Below, piece after piece: positions 11,271-21,975 of a DNA stretch of 64,000 nt. Origin of the DNA: Amphibalanus amphitrite (taxonomy: Eukaryota; Arthropoda; Thecostraca; Balanomorpha; Balanidae); the NCBI RefSeq assembly GCF_019059575.1, contig NW_024883466.1, positions 1 through 64,000 of the forward strand. Direction: 5' to 3'. The number at the start of each line of letters is the position of its first letter. Within the stretch, counting starts at the first letter, position 1. Both the position numbers and the translations under genes were made by a program. The notes under the pieces were generated by a model. The model ran no database searches. It was not told the origin of the DNA and was given only the letters and a program-made list of their open reading frames with translations.

Positions 11271-13725
11271 TCCGCGCCGACTCGATAATCAATAGGTATA
11301 TGACCTGCATGTGAGCGGAATTGGACATCCTGCTTCTTATGTTGGGGATTTCCCTACATATTTGAATAACACGGGAATGTTATAAATTTGGGGCTTAGGA
11401 GTTATTTCAGAGTGGCCTTGAACTCGAGATCGACGAAAGAAAAGGATTCCACTCCATCGAACCTGAGACAGTTTCACGTCGAACCATTAGCATAGACAAA
11501 GTTAAAGGATTACCTGATTCGGACCTTGCATCAGCGAACTTCTTTTGACGTGCTACAAATGCGCTTAGTATTTGAATCGTGGTTATCGGCTGGTGAAGTC
11601 AACCATCCTCGACATCGCACGTTTTTAGTAGGTCTAGGATTCCCGGATTGGAAATGTTCGTTCGTCACTTTTGTCACTGAGGGAAAATACTTCAAAAGCA
11701 TAATAATTGACTGCACAGTAGATAACATGTAGATTGTAGGTTACACGTATATCCTCACATTCAAGGCAAACACTGACCTCACTTATGGGCAGCTAACCAA
11801 AAACGTTTAAATTAAGTGTCATCTGGTAAAGAGGCCCAGCTATTCCCTTTTCCTCACCCAGTTCTTCAACAAACCAGGCGCAGTCGAGACCCATTTGTGT
11901 GAATATTTCACTCGCGACTCCCTTATGTAAGCGTTCCCAGTGACCTAACTGACTCGTTCCATTCAGTATGCGCGCCATGTGACACTCCGCAGCCCGTGGC
12001 AGTCTGTATAGTCTGAATTTTCAGCACCTAACTGCTTCGCACTGTGTCGGCATTTGAATCAATCACATCAGGCTGCCAATATTCTTTGTAACAACTGTGG
12101 GATGTGAAGGTGTTTCTGGGAATCTGCAATATTGGGATTGCTGAAGCTAGTAACATCGCATTATTACAAAATACATATAGAATTACGTTGACTAAAAAGA
12201 CAAAGAGCAATGTTCCCTACAAAGTGACCTTTTTACATGTAAATCGTTCGAAATGAATGACATTGTAACTTGTCAAACTCAGAATATAACACCTAGAAGA
12301 ACCAATAGCATTTCAAGCCTACCCATTATTAGATGAATATAACACCTAGAAGAACCAATAGCATTGTAAGCCTACCAATTATTGAAATAATGTCTTTAAA
12401 CCGTAAACGCCATTGAAGCAACCAATCAGCCATAAGTGATTGAGTCTTACGCGTATAAGTCACCAAAATTCCACGTGACTCAGTGGTCTAGCTTGGGTCT
12501 AGCGCCCACGCTAAGTGCTTCCGTGAACGTTAACGTTGACGACCAGTCACGTGGTTTTGTCCGCACTCCACTCCCGCCTTGTTGGCTCCATAACGATGAT
12601 AGATATCGAGTTATGGGGAAGGGTCGATCAGGCTTGGTTATTATACAGGCATCGGTCAGGAATCACCGTTTCCGACTCGGAAAATGGACACAAAATGAGC
12701 TGAGAGTGCTTGCAATGAATTTGATGATGAATTCAACTTAGAGTTGAGTCCGAGTCGACAATGATTTGGTAAGCTGTCGAAGTCCAGATGCGTGAGAAGC
12801 TTATAAAGCAAATAATGTTTTTTCTGATTCAGTTGCGCAGTAGACTCTTGCCATCAGGTTCCAACCCGTTAAAATTTGGGTCTGCTAATTCGCAGTTACT
12901 TTTCGTCCTGGACGAATTGCAAAAAGAAACTGAAACACTCGGCAAATTGCATTAATCTTTCATTCGCTTTCTATGTCCGAATATCAGGATTATCTCTCAG
13001 AGAGATGTGCCCACTGATCATAGCACTGAAGCTCTAGCTCTTCTCGACGAGCGTCCCATCCTCGACGAGCGTTTTTGATAATGCGGTACATGCTCCCCAA
13101 AAGAAAACAAAATCTGGCAATGGCATGCTTACACGTTCCCCACGGAAGAAACAACCGTCATCCAAGCTGATGCTAAAACAAATTTGAATACACCCACTGG
13201 ATCCCATTGCAACAGCATCACTACACTGGTGCCATTGTGCTTCCTCTCATCTCATTTTACATTGCAATTTCTCTGACACGTGACAGGAAACGAACTGAGG
13301 CGTTGACTGACAACTTGTAACCACCTCCGTCCCCAAGAGATGCCTTTCTTACCGGGGCGAAATAAGCTCTCCCACTCTAACCCCGTCTCACGCCAGATTG
13401 AATACCTCGACAGATCCCAAAAATAAACAGCACGTGTTGAAACCCTTCCTTCGTAAGGCTTCCGTCGGCACTCGAGAGGTTTTCCATTTCGCCAGAGGAC
13501 TTTAATTCCCCGCATTTGTCCGTCAGCTGATGTGGTGAAGATCGTGAAGATATTCTTTGCCTAACGCCACCTGTGGTCGCCTCCGGCACCGACGCCCGCT
13601 GACATTTGACCAACCTTTGACCTTTGCGTGCCTCTTGTATCGACCCCGCGCCGTCTGAATGGGGGGTGAGGGAGCGATCACGCGACTGGCGGTCGGCTGC
13701 GACTCGGAAATGGACACTGCAGTGC
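11271..13725. other. Gene-free stretch
   Basis: No coding exon is recognised. It contains the 53-bp tandem duplication listed separately. The 101-codon frame at 12436 has no domain signature. Confidence 0.5.
12282..12387. repeat. 53-bp tandem duplication
   Basis: Two adjacent units (12282-12334 and 12335-12387) start GAATATAACACCTAGAAG. They differ at only a few positions, so the duplication is recent. Confidence 0.85.
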
Positions 13726-13792
13726 GTGTTGTGTTGTGTTGTGTTGTGTTGTGTTGTGTGGTGTGGTGTGGTGTGGTGTGGTGTGGTGTGGT
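13726..13792. repeat. Compound pentanucleotide microsatellite (GTGTT)n(GTGTG)n
   Basis: The run of GTGTT units switches to GTGTG units at about 13756. The variants are in separate blocks, as expected if one point change spread by slippage. The overlapping Val/Cys and His/Thr frames are artefacts of the repeat. Confidence 0.9.
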
Positions 13793-13939
13793 AAATGATG
13801 CAAACTATTGGAGGCATGACATGTTTTGTTTGGCATTAGTTTTGCATGGATATGTATGATGAAGTATAGGCCTTGATGTCTATTGATGTATATCTACTCA
13901 CACATATTTTGTCTTATGTTTTTGTCGATTGTATTCACG

Positions 13940-14105
13940 GGTGGAGAATTGTGCTGGACTGGGGGTGCTCGAGCTCTCCCAATTCCACGCCGGCCACGCC
14001 GGCTTGGCTTTGGAGCCGCGGCCGGGCGGCGCGGGTCAAGGTCACCGCTAGGCGGCGGCGGATTTGCTGCGCCCGAGCACCCCCAGCTGGTCACAATTCT
14101 CCACC
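13940..14105. repeat. GC-rich foldback element of about 166 bp
   Basis: The left arm GGTGGAGAATTGTG (13940), followed by CTGGGGGTGCTCG with two offsets, pairs with the right arm CGAGCACCCCCAG then CACAATTCTCCACC (ending 14105). The loop is GC-rich and has the GCCGGCCACGCCGGC palindrome. It fits a MITE; no target duplication was identified. Confidence 0.7.
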
Positions 14106-15353
14106 TATGATTGTATTTGGTCATTTTTATCATTCTAGCTTAAGTATAAAGTTCATCCATTTCCTTGAAATCGCTCGCGCCTGATCTGACAAAATAGATA
14201 ACTCATTGGCTCACCAATCGAAAGAAAGGATAGCTTTATGTGAAAAGTCCTCTACCTGGTGCAATTTCTACAGCACATTTGAAGAAACTAGTCCTCATGG
14301 TTATCCAGCATTAATGCCTTTTTTCAGTCAGCGGAGTTTCCACATTTTTTGGGCTGATGCCACCGATCTCTTGTTTCGTAATAGATCGTTAATTTCCGTA
14401 CCTTCGACAGCCGCCCACAGTCGAACGGTCAGATACAAACGGAATTTCATTCAAACGCCAGTCAGTCTAACAGCGCTGACCAGTGCCGAGAAATGCCACA
14501 ACAAATCTCCTGACCAGGGAACCGTCGAATTTAACGGGGAAGCGTGCAGTGATCCGCATCGAACCCATCACTCCCTCCTTTCACCTGCGCGTGAACGCTT
14601 AAGTACGGGCCGGCTGCGGACCCTTTACCTCTGCGCACAAACTGTGTCAAGTTCACTGCTATGGACTTCTCATGACGATCAATCTAGACCTGTAGATAAA
14701 TGTGTCTGAGCGGAATTGCGCCAGTGACACGGCGAAACCCGGGACTGGTCGTGTCTCGTCGCGGCTGTAAGCTCGTGATAATCGATGTTGGAGGCGTGCG
14801 AGGTAATTACTCACGTGCGAGACGCCATCCGCTGTGATTCGTGACGCGTGAAGCCGGTAACGGTGCGTTATATGTGTGTGGTGACCCAGTTTCCCAGAAA
14901 GGTCGAGTTCTATACAGCCTTGGGTCGAGTGGAGTTGTTTGGTGTTGGTGATTGGTGATTTTATTAGGCCTTATCCACCCTAACCTTGACATACGTTAGC
15001 TGAACAACGAGGTTAACCTCGAAGTGCCACTGCACAGTTCACATGCGGAATATGTTTCCACTTCCGTCGCAAGTCGGGCGACGTCACCAACCCATACCCC
15101 AGCCTGCGCAAACCTTGGATTCTTCAATATTCACGCACCAGTTCGACGCTTCACGTCAGTTAGCGCACGGTGTCCTCACTGAGCTCCAGGGTCGTCCATG
15201 GACGACCTTGGTCGCTAACTTTGAGTAAGCCTTCAGCTCTTTTTGCTCTATGTGACTGTAGGTAGGTCATCTAGGATAACTGCTCAGTCCGGGGGAAACC
15301 TAGCGGTGATAACGAACCGGACTATTTATCTTTGCCTGTAACAGACCCCGATC
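14106..15353. other. Intergenic stretch and probable 5' part of a LINE
   Basis: It contains an open frame at 14206-14709 (167 residues), the longest domain-free frame in the left half. I see no motif, splice signal or homology that would make it a gene. The last few hundred bases before 15354 may be the 5' untranslated region of the LINE ORF1. Confidence 0.4.
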
Positions 15354-16766
15354 ATGGCCATGGACTCGACCGGACCGCCTCCAGGGGCGCGTCTCCCACC
15401 CGACCTTGACCCACCAGAAGGCCGCGCTCTCATCCTGATGAGCCGGCCTGATGGCACTCCACTGTGAGGGAACCCGTTCGCCATCATCAGGGAAATCCGC
15501 TCGATCTGTGACTCGGAAGTCGAAAAAACCAAACAACTCGGATCTGGCAAAATTCTCATCTCGACCTTCAACAAAGACCAAAGCTCTGCCCTTCTCTCCT
15601 GCCAAACCATGCTCGGAAAACCTGTTTCGGCTGTTCTTGCAACCAACCTGATGTCATCGCAGGGTCTTATTCACTGTCCGGACCTCAGCGACCTCTCTGA
15701 CGAAGAGCTCCTCACCGAACTAGCCCCGCAGGGTGTTATCGAGGTGCAGAGGCTGAAATCCAAGGACCGAACTCCAAACCCCCTGATTCGACTTCGCTTT
15801 AAAGGACTCGACCTCCCAAGAAGGCTCCTCTGCGGGTACCTCTCCGTCCCTGTTCGACCCTGGATCCAGCTGCCAAGGCAATGCCGTAGGTGCTGGAAGC
15901 TAGGCCACTCCATGCGCTCTTGCCGACGAAAAGAGACAGTCTGCGGGCAGTGCTCTGCCAGGGACAGCCACCCCACAGGTGACTGTACCTCGGTCCCAAA
16001 GTGCCCTCTCTGCTCTGGTCCACACCCAGCATGGGACCGAAACAGCTGCCCCGTCTGGAAAGCAACCAAAAGAGACACTCGAGAGCGAGCGCCATTCCAA
16101 CCCCCGCCGCTCAACTCCACAGCTTGGCCACCACTTGAGAGTCAGCACCGAACGATGCAGCCCCCTCCGGCTCGCACAGACGCCTCTGTCCAGACAGATG
16201 GTGAGGTCATGGCCCCTAAGGCGACCGCAGTCCCTGTTCAGACCCAGACCGAGACAGCCAGCTCTCAGACGACCGACGCCAGCACCCAAACGACCAAACT
16301 GACCACCTTCGACTCGACCTCTCAAACTCGACCCGCCCGACTGGTCTCTGCCGAAGTCCAGACTGACACCCCCGACTCACCGACACCAACCCCGGACCCC
16401 AACGACCTCGGCTGCTCTCGAAGCAGGCCGTTCATCCGAGGCTACACGGCGAGCTTCCAGACTGACGGCCCCCGAAACGACACCGACGATCCTGATCCAG
16501 ACCTGATCCCGAAGAGACGTCCCAGGGGTGAGATCCCTCCACCTGAAATCGGGTCGCTGAAGTTTGAGTATGCCAGCGGCAGGCGACTTCCCTACCCTCC
16601 CTCCACCCTCTACTGGTTTGACCATGAAATCCGACTATACGACCTTGACCTTCGCCCAGAATCCAAAGCGTACAGGGCAGCCGTGGCTGGCTTCTATTTT
16701 GACGGACCCCCTCACCACGGACGCCGTATCTTCCTTCAGAGAATTCCTCCAACGGGTAACCACTAG
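15354..16766 (+). pseudogene. Gag-like ORF1 of a non-LTR (LINE) retrotransposon, one in-frame stop
   Basis: The frame from ATG 15354 to TAG 16764-16766 has a single in-frame TGA at 15465-15467. From there it is open for about 430 codons, and an ATG at 15609 is the next in frame. After an RNA-binding-like N-terminal half come three zinc knuckles at about 15880-16060: C-X2-C-X4-H-X4-C, C-X2-C-X5-H-X4-C and C-X2-C-X3-H-X7-C. That arrangement is known from Jockey/I-type LINE ORF1 proteins, which bind element RNA. A disordered Pro/Thr/Gln-rich stretch follows, with about seven QT motifs (SVQTD, PVQTQ, STQTT, EVQTD and weaker ones). No endonuclease or reverse transcriptase follows, so this is a truncated or deleted copy. 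The tail near 16998 has repeated AACGT units. Confidence 0.8.
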
Positions 16767-18432
16767 CCCTACCGACATCGCTGCCTAGGAGTCGAGCTAT
16801 GCCTCACGGCTACTCCTCTAGAGCCACCAAATCCCAGTCAGAGTTGTACCCCTAAGACGGGCGGGACATGACTGGGGCACCCGGGTAACACCGGCTGCCA
16901 TAACCCGCGGGCTGTCTCACTCGGTAGGCCGGTTTTTATTTTGGCCGATCCCTGCGAACAGCCTGCGCAATTACACTTTCACTGTCCACATTAGAGATAT
17001 AACGTAACGTAACTATTGCGGGGATTTTTACTGTACTCAACAGTTTTTGCCCCTTGACTTAGGCACCAGGTTTTTTTTTTCTAGTTAGGACTTTTCCTAG
17101 TAAATACACCCCACAACAAACATCACACATTGCAACACCTCACACCATCAGCAGCAAGATTTACAGCAGCAAGTATGAATATTCTACCCCCTTTCTGGAC
17201 ACCCTTGCCTTGTTAATCGGACGCCACATGAGCCGAATTAAAGTAGGGGAAGTTGGGGCAATGCCGGAGTTGGGGCAGAGCCGAAATTCGAGATATTTCT
17301 AAAACCGTACGACATGGATGCCACGTCTCAGTGATGCTCTGAAGCTTAAGTGACTACAATTATCGCATGTTTGTTACGAGTCGTCATTTGGAATACTTCG
17401 GCTGTGAGGGGGCCAAAAGCGTTTTCAATGTACGTTTCCCTTGTACTACATGCGCCTTTGAAGCTGCATTTCTTACTCATTATGCTACCGTTTGTCTGGC
17501 CAATTCGGTCAAGTAATCTTCAGCATGTCTGCATAAGTGTGCTGCCTATTTGAAATTTATACAGCACGTTTAAAAGTTATGGGCCTGCAAATGAAAGTAT
17601 GGCTGGCTGGGGTAATGCCGAAAACATGCAATTACGCTCGTTAAAGCACGCTACGTGGACTTTACTGCTGTAGAATAGCAACGCGTATTTTTAGTCAAAC
17701 AAATTACACTTTCAGCCGGCACAACGGCCTGTTACCTATAAGGAATGATTTACCTCGCATTTTCTTATTATATCACACAATTATAACTTCCAGTGTGCAT
17801 CAAGCGTCCTCAAGCTCTTAAAACGCGTGTCAGCTTTGATGAATTTTGGATAAAGTTTGAGATAAATTGGCAAAACATCAATGCCGGCATTCCTCGTAGA
17901 TCATTTATCCCATTTTCGGCTTTCCCCGCAGTCCGGGGCAACGCCGAAAAAGCCAGTTCTTTGATATTTTTAGTTTTTGCGCTTAACGGTATGCGAATTC
18001 ATCAAATGCGCCTGGTATGTTTGAAAGACAAAAGACTGGCCTCTCGAATGGCGCCAACCAGGGGCGTCGTTTTGTATAGGCCTGGGAGTGCCCGAGCACT
18101 ACCAATGTTCAGCTGAGCACTACCAATGTGTTGTTGAGCACTACCAACATTTTTCTTCACTTATTGAGAAAATTGCATTCAAACATGTCATACAAATAAA
18201 ATGAATGAGGTTCTTATGTATAAAATCAACATGATAGCAAGTAACTTCAATGGTAAGTGGTAACTATTGATGAAAATCTATACACTTACTCCACAAGTAG
18301 ATTGAATTTGAATTGGTTGACCAATTCAATCTTCTTGTAGTGTACCTAAGTCCATAAATTTCCATCAATACCTAGGTATCATTTTCACTTTCCACATCAT
18401 GTCATTACGTCAAGTAATTTCAAGTTATGTGG

Positions 18433-18456
18433 TACCTACCTACCTACCTACCTACC
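18433..18456. repeat. (TACC)n microsatellite
   Basis: Six TACC units in a row. A CRE (TGACGTCA) lies about 70 bp downstream at 18523-18530. Confidence 0.9.
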
Positions 18457-18989
18457 AAGTTTCACAATAGTCACGTGAATATAAAAGTCTGTGCAGACTG
18501 TAAGGAGCGCGAAGGATACCAGTGACGTCACAGTGTGCCACATATACGGTCGGGTAGACTTACCTTGAAAAGGGACGCGGATTGAGCGGGGGAGTCGCGT
18601 CGGCGCGCGGGAGGGGTTCGCTGGTGTTGTGCAGCATGTAGTGATTAATACAGAAATACGTTTCCAAACTCTTATCACAGACAACTGCCATAACCATCAA
18701 AATACTGGAAAAAATGCTGTCACTCTGGGGGTAGGTGCTAAGTATATAGGCACCAAGTTAACTGCTCATCTCATTTGTGACTAGGGCCGAGGCTTAGGTA
18801 CCTACCTGGCTGCACAGTCGCGGTGAGGGCCCTCTTAAGCGCCGTTTCGGGGCCCTCATATATACACTGGTTTATGGCCATCACAGATATGCGTGCCGCG
18901 TGGGACCCTTAGAGCTGCTGAGCTGAGTGCTGGTGCGGGCCCTTCATAGGCTGTTACTTGTTGTCAGCGACTCAGCCCCTGTTGTTTAT

Positions 18990-19270
18990 TGTTAGATGTA
19001 AGCGCGCCCGCTATTCTGGCCGCCGCTCGTGACGTCACTCACTGACCGGGCGGTGTGTGCCGGCCGGCCGATAGCCCGGGGCGCGGCCCAGCCGACCTCG
19101 GAGGCGGCCGCGCCGGACGGAGGCCAGTCGCGCTCGGAACGCCACCCCGTAGGTACGGCCTAGATTGCCGACCCTTGCACACGGGCTCTGACGGGACGAC
19201 GCGTCTCTGGTGACGGGTGGGTTCGGACTCGCTGCCGACTCAGTGCACCCCGACACCACACCAGACGGAG
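18990..19270. promoter_or_regulatory. GC-rich patch with a CRE
   Basis: CpG-dense sequence with TGACGTCA at 19030-19037. It sits inside the hAT-type element, so it may belong to that element. No gene is attached to it. Confidence 0.25.
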
Positions 19271-19689
19271 TCATTCGCGGGTGACTCCATTGCACTCTGG
19301 TGTCCGTCCGAATTAACTTGTCCCCCACAAACTTATAACTCTGGGCATATCGAACATATCTGGGCATATCGATCTTGATTATTGGGCATTATAGTTCCTC
19401 GTTGTGCATTGTTAATTTTTGGCACCGTATATCTTGTTCTTCTCTACCGTTGTGCTCACGGTGAATACAATTAACTCGTGTCATATTGCATCTGGGAGAG
19501 GGCCTCGACCGGCCTAGCGGCCGTCATACCATATTTTTTTATAACGTAATTCGGCCAACGTTTTTTCAGACATAGTAGGTACACATACAGTCCACTTACC
19601 AGCCAGAATATCTCAACATAGGCCGACAAGGGGACCTCAGAGGTCGGTGGTGCCTTCAGGAGCTCCGAGGGGATCCCTTTAGACCGGTA

Positions 19690-21064
19690 TACAGGGTGTC
19701 CCGAAATTGATGCGCGGTTGGTGCCGCATGTTATGTTGTCCCTCCCGAGTGCTGAACAACTGCAATTTTACCGGCTCTGGCACCACGGTCATCTTGCTGG
19801 TCACACGATCACGTGAACCAAGCGGCTAACCCGACCGCGGCCGGTAGTGGGCGCGGGAGGCCACTCTTGTCCAGACAGGCAACGTGGAGAAACTGCATAT
19901 CACCAAAAGTGAAAAGGCACAAACTACCGATCCGCTACCGCGCGGTGGGGATGATCAAGGACGGTGTGACCCAGGTTCCGGATGCCAGAGAATTGGGCGT
20001 CAACTCTGCGACAATTAAACTTTGGATGGACTGCGAACGATCAGGAGAGACACTCAAGAACAGCACAGTTCGAGGGCGGAAGACTGCCTTGAGCCGAGTG
20101 GCGAAAATCGCGATTGCAAAGTCGACCTTTAAAAAGCACCATTCAACATCGCTGACAAGAAAACTGAATGAGATGCATGTCCCAGCATCCAAATCGACCC
20201 TCCACCAGTATTTGAAGACTATCTTGAAGCTAAAGCTGCTCAGCTTCAGGATGCAGACTTGGCCTACCGTGGTCCAGAAGTGCAGGCAGCTGGATTTCGC
20301 GAAGACCCACAAAAACTGGACCATTCAGGACTGGAGATGCGTCCTTTTCAGTGACAAGGTGCCCAGCTTTATGGTCTCTAAGCCCCTAACTGCCAGAACG
20401 ATCGAAATGTGGGCCAACGGCAGCTCTGAGGAGTCCGCTGTCGAGACGGTGAAACGTCTGCTGAAGAATCTCATTTGGAGCATGATGAGCTACAGAGGCG
20501 CTCTGAGCTTCACGAGGTGCCTCGGGGACAGACCGTGACTGCTTATTACTATGTCAACGAGGTGCTGAAGAAGACTGATGCCACAAAGATGCTGAAGGAA
20601 AAGGTAAATGGTTCAAAAAACCAGACTCCAAAGTCTCAAACTTTTGTCGGACATGTCCAGGGCCATTTTCCAGCAAGAAAGGGCTCCAGCTTATCACGCC
20701 AGGAATACCCAGGACTGGTGCCGAGCGAGGCTCCCAGGCCTCTGGGAGAAGGGGACATGGTCTGGCAACAGTCTGGACCTGTCCCCGATCCAAATTATCT
20801 GGACGATCGTCAGAAAAGAGCTCAGCAAGCTTCCACGGGCTAGCTCAGAGAAGAGGCCGTTTCAGAAGATATAAGCGGCATGGCGTTGTTTCAAAGGAGA
20901 GACTCTTGACAACCTGAAACGTGACACGCTAGAGTGCAATAGGCCGTGTATGCAAGTGCAACTGAATGGGGACTATGATAACATATAAGCCGTGAAATAA
21001 ATTCGAGCACTTTATAAGCTATTGAGGATAGAACAACCGCGCATCAATTTCGGGACACCCTGTA
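19690..21064 (+). mobile_element. Tc1/mariner transposon with perfect 29-bp terminal repeats
   Basis: TA target copies (19690-19691, 21063-21064) flank a 1,371-bp element. Its 29-bp terminal inverted repeats (19692-19720, 21034-21062) are identical and begin CAGGGTGTCCCG. The transposase inside is broken. It is inserted in a minisatellite within the hAT-type element, so it is the youngest of three nested layers. Confidence 0.95.
19813..20874 (+). pseudogene. Tc1-type transposase, frameshifted and catalytically altered
   Basis: The DDE transposase that would cut and insert the surrounding element. The N-terminal helix-turn-helix region is clear (RAVGMIKDG...LGVNSATIKLWM), followed by RGRKTALSRVAK and KHKNWTIQDWR. 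Frame 1 is open to 20538. Homology moves to a second frame near 20490 (VPRGQTVTAYYYVNEVL) and returns to frame 1 near 20610-20650, ending at TAA 20872-20874. The first catalytic Asp is kept (LFSDK). The second is changed (family QQDGAPAH, here QQERAPAY). The third position reads Gln (family SPIENLW, here SPIQIIW). Two frameshifts and two lost catalytic residues make it inactive. The true start codon is uncertain; there is no good ATG before the helix-turn-helix. Confidence 0.9.
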
Positions 21065-21817
21065 GTATTCTCAGACGCCACTGGGAGCCTCAGAGTCACC
21101 AGTGTGGACTCAGTGGAGCCGTCAGAGTCGCTGGTGTAGGGCCTTAGGAGCCTCTGATGAAGACCCTCAGAACTGGGGGAGAAGGGGCCTCAGAAACGCC
21201 GGTGTGGGCTATCAGAGGCGCCGGTGAGGGTCCTCACAGTTATTGGGGCCCTAAGAGAATTAGTGTTGGACCGTCACAGTCCCTCAGAGCCGAGGCCACC
21301 AATGGGCCCTCAGAGGCCAGCAAGAGAATCTCAGAGACCGTGAGGGGCAAGCTGGTAAGGGGCCCTTGGCGGACTCTTAGGGCCCTAACTGGTGACAAGG
21401 GCTCTAAGAAGCCGGCGTGGGGCACTTACGGAGATCTTAATACGCCACTTAGGGGCACATGAGATGCTCTGACGAGCCCTGTGGGGTCCCTTTGAGACGA
21501 AATATGGCCAGCGTGGACCCTCAGCGGCCGATTGGCGCCGCAGGGACCCGAAGGGTCTCCTGGACCCGATGGGAGGGGCACGTGCCCCCTGTGCCCGCCC
21601 CCTCCCCCCGCTTGGCTACGTCACTGGAATCTATCATGTTATGTTTAAGATCTCTGCAAGATGTATCCCCCGTTTTCTGACTCTGCAGAGAAAAAGCAAG
21701 CTCGAAAGGAGGCTTAGCGCGGTATTTTTGGCCATTTATCGAATATCTAGATGTCATTGAACAACTTTTCACCGTAAAGGAATTGTGGGTGTCACACGTT
21801 GACACTAAGGGACACCT

Positions 21818-21975
21818 ACCGAGTTGCGCAAGTGGAAACGGCCACCAAATGAGTGTTACGAGTTGAAGTTAGTCGGCAAGGTGATAGTGGTTGCATTTTG
21901 GAATGACGACGGGGCTCTGCTTGTCCACTTTCTAAAACAGGGGCGCACAATTGATGATGTGCGTCCATTCGATAG
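21818..21975 (+). pseudogene. Mariner transposase fragment
   Basis: The frame reads KLVGKVIVVAFWNDDGALLVHFLKQGRTI. This resembles the segment of mariner transposases around the second catalytic Asp (family pattern: GKVM.TVFWD..G.LL.D.L..G.TI). Only this piece is recognisable, with no terminal repeats. It lies about 750 bp past the Tc1 copy and is a separate remnant. Confidence 0.7.

Larger units (their letters stand above)
19620..21560. repeat. Degenerate minisatellite (TCAGAG...GGTG units), split by a Tc1 insertion
   Basis: Loose units of about 30 bp containing CCTCAGAG, then a CGCCGGTG-like block and GGGCCCT, fill about 21065-21560. Related units are present at 19620-19690. The Tc1 transposon sits between the two parts and so interrupts the array. 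Confidence 0.6.

Noticed and set aside
14206..14709. Open frame of 167 codons
   Set aside because: No domain, signal peptide, splice context or homology recognised. A frame of this length can occur by chance in 64 kb searched in six frames.
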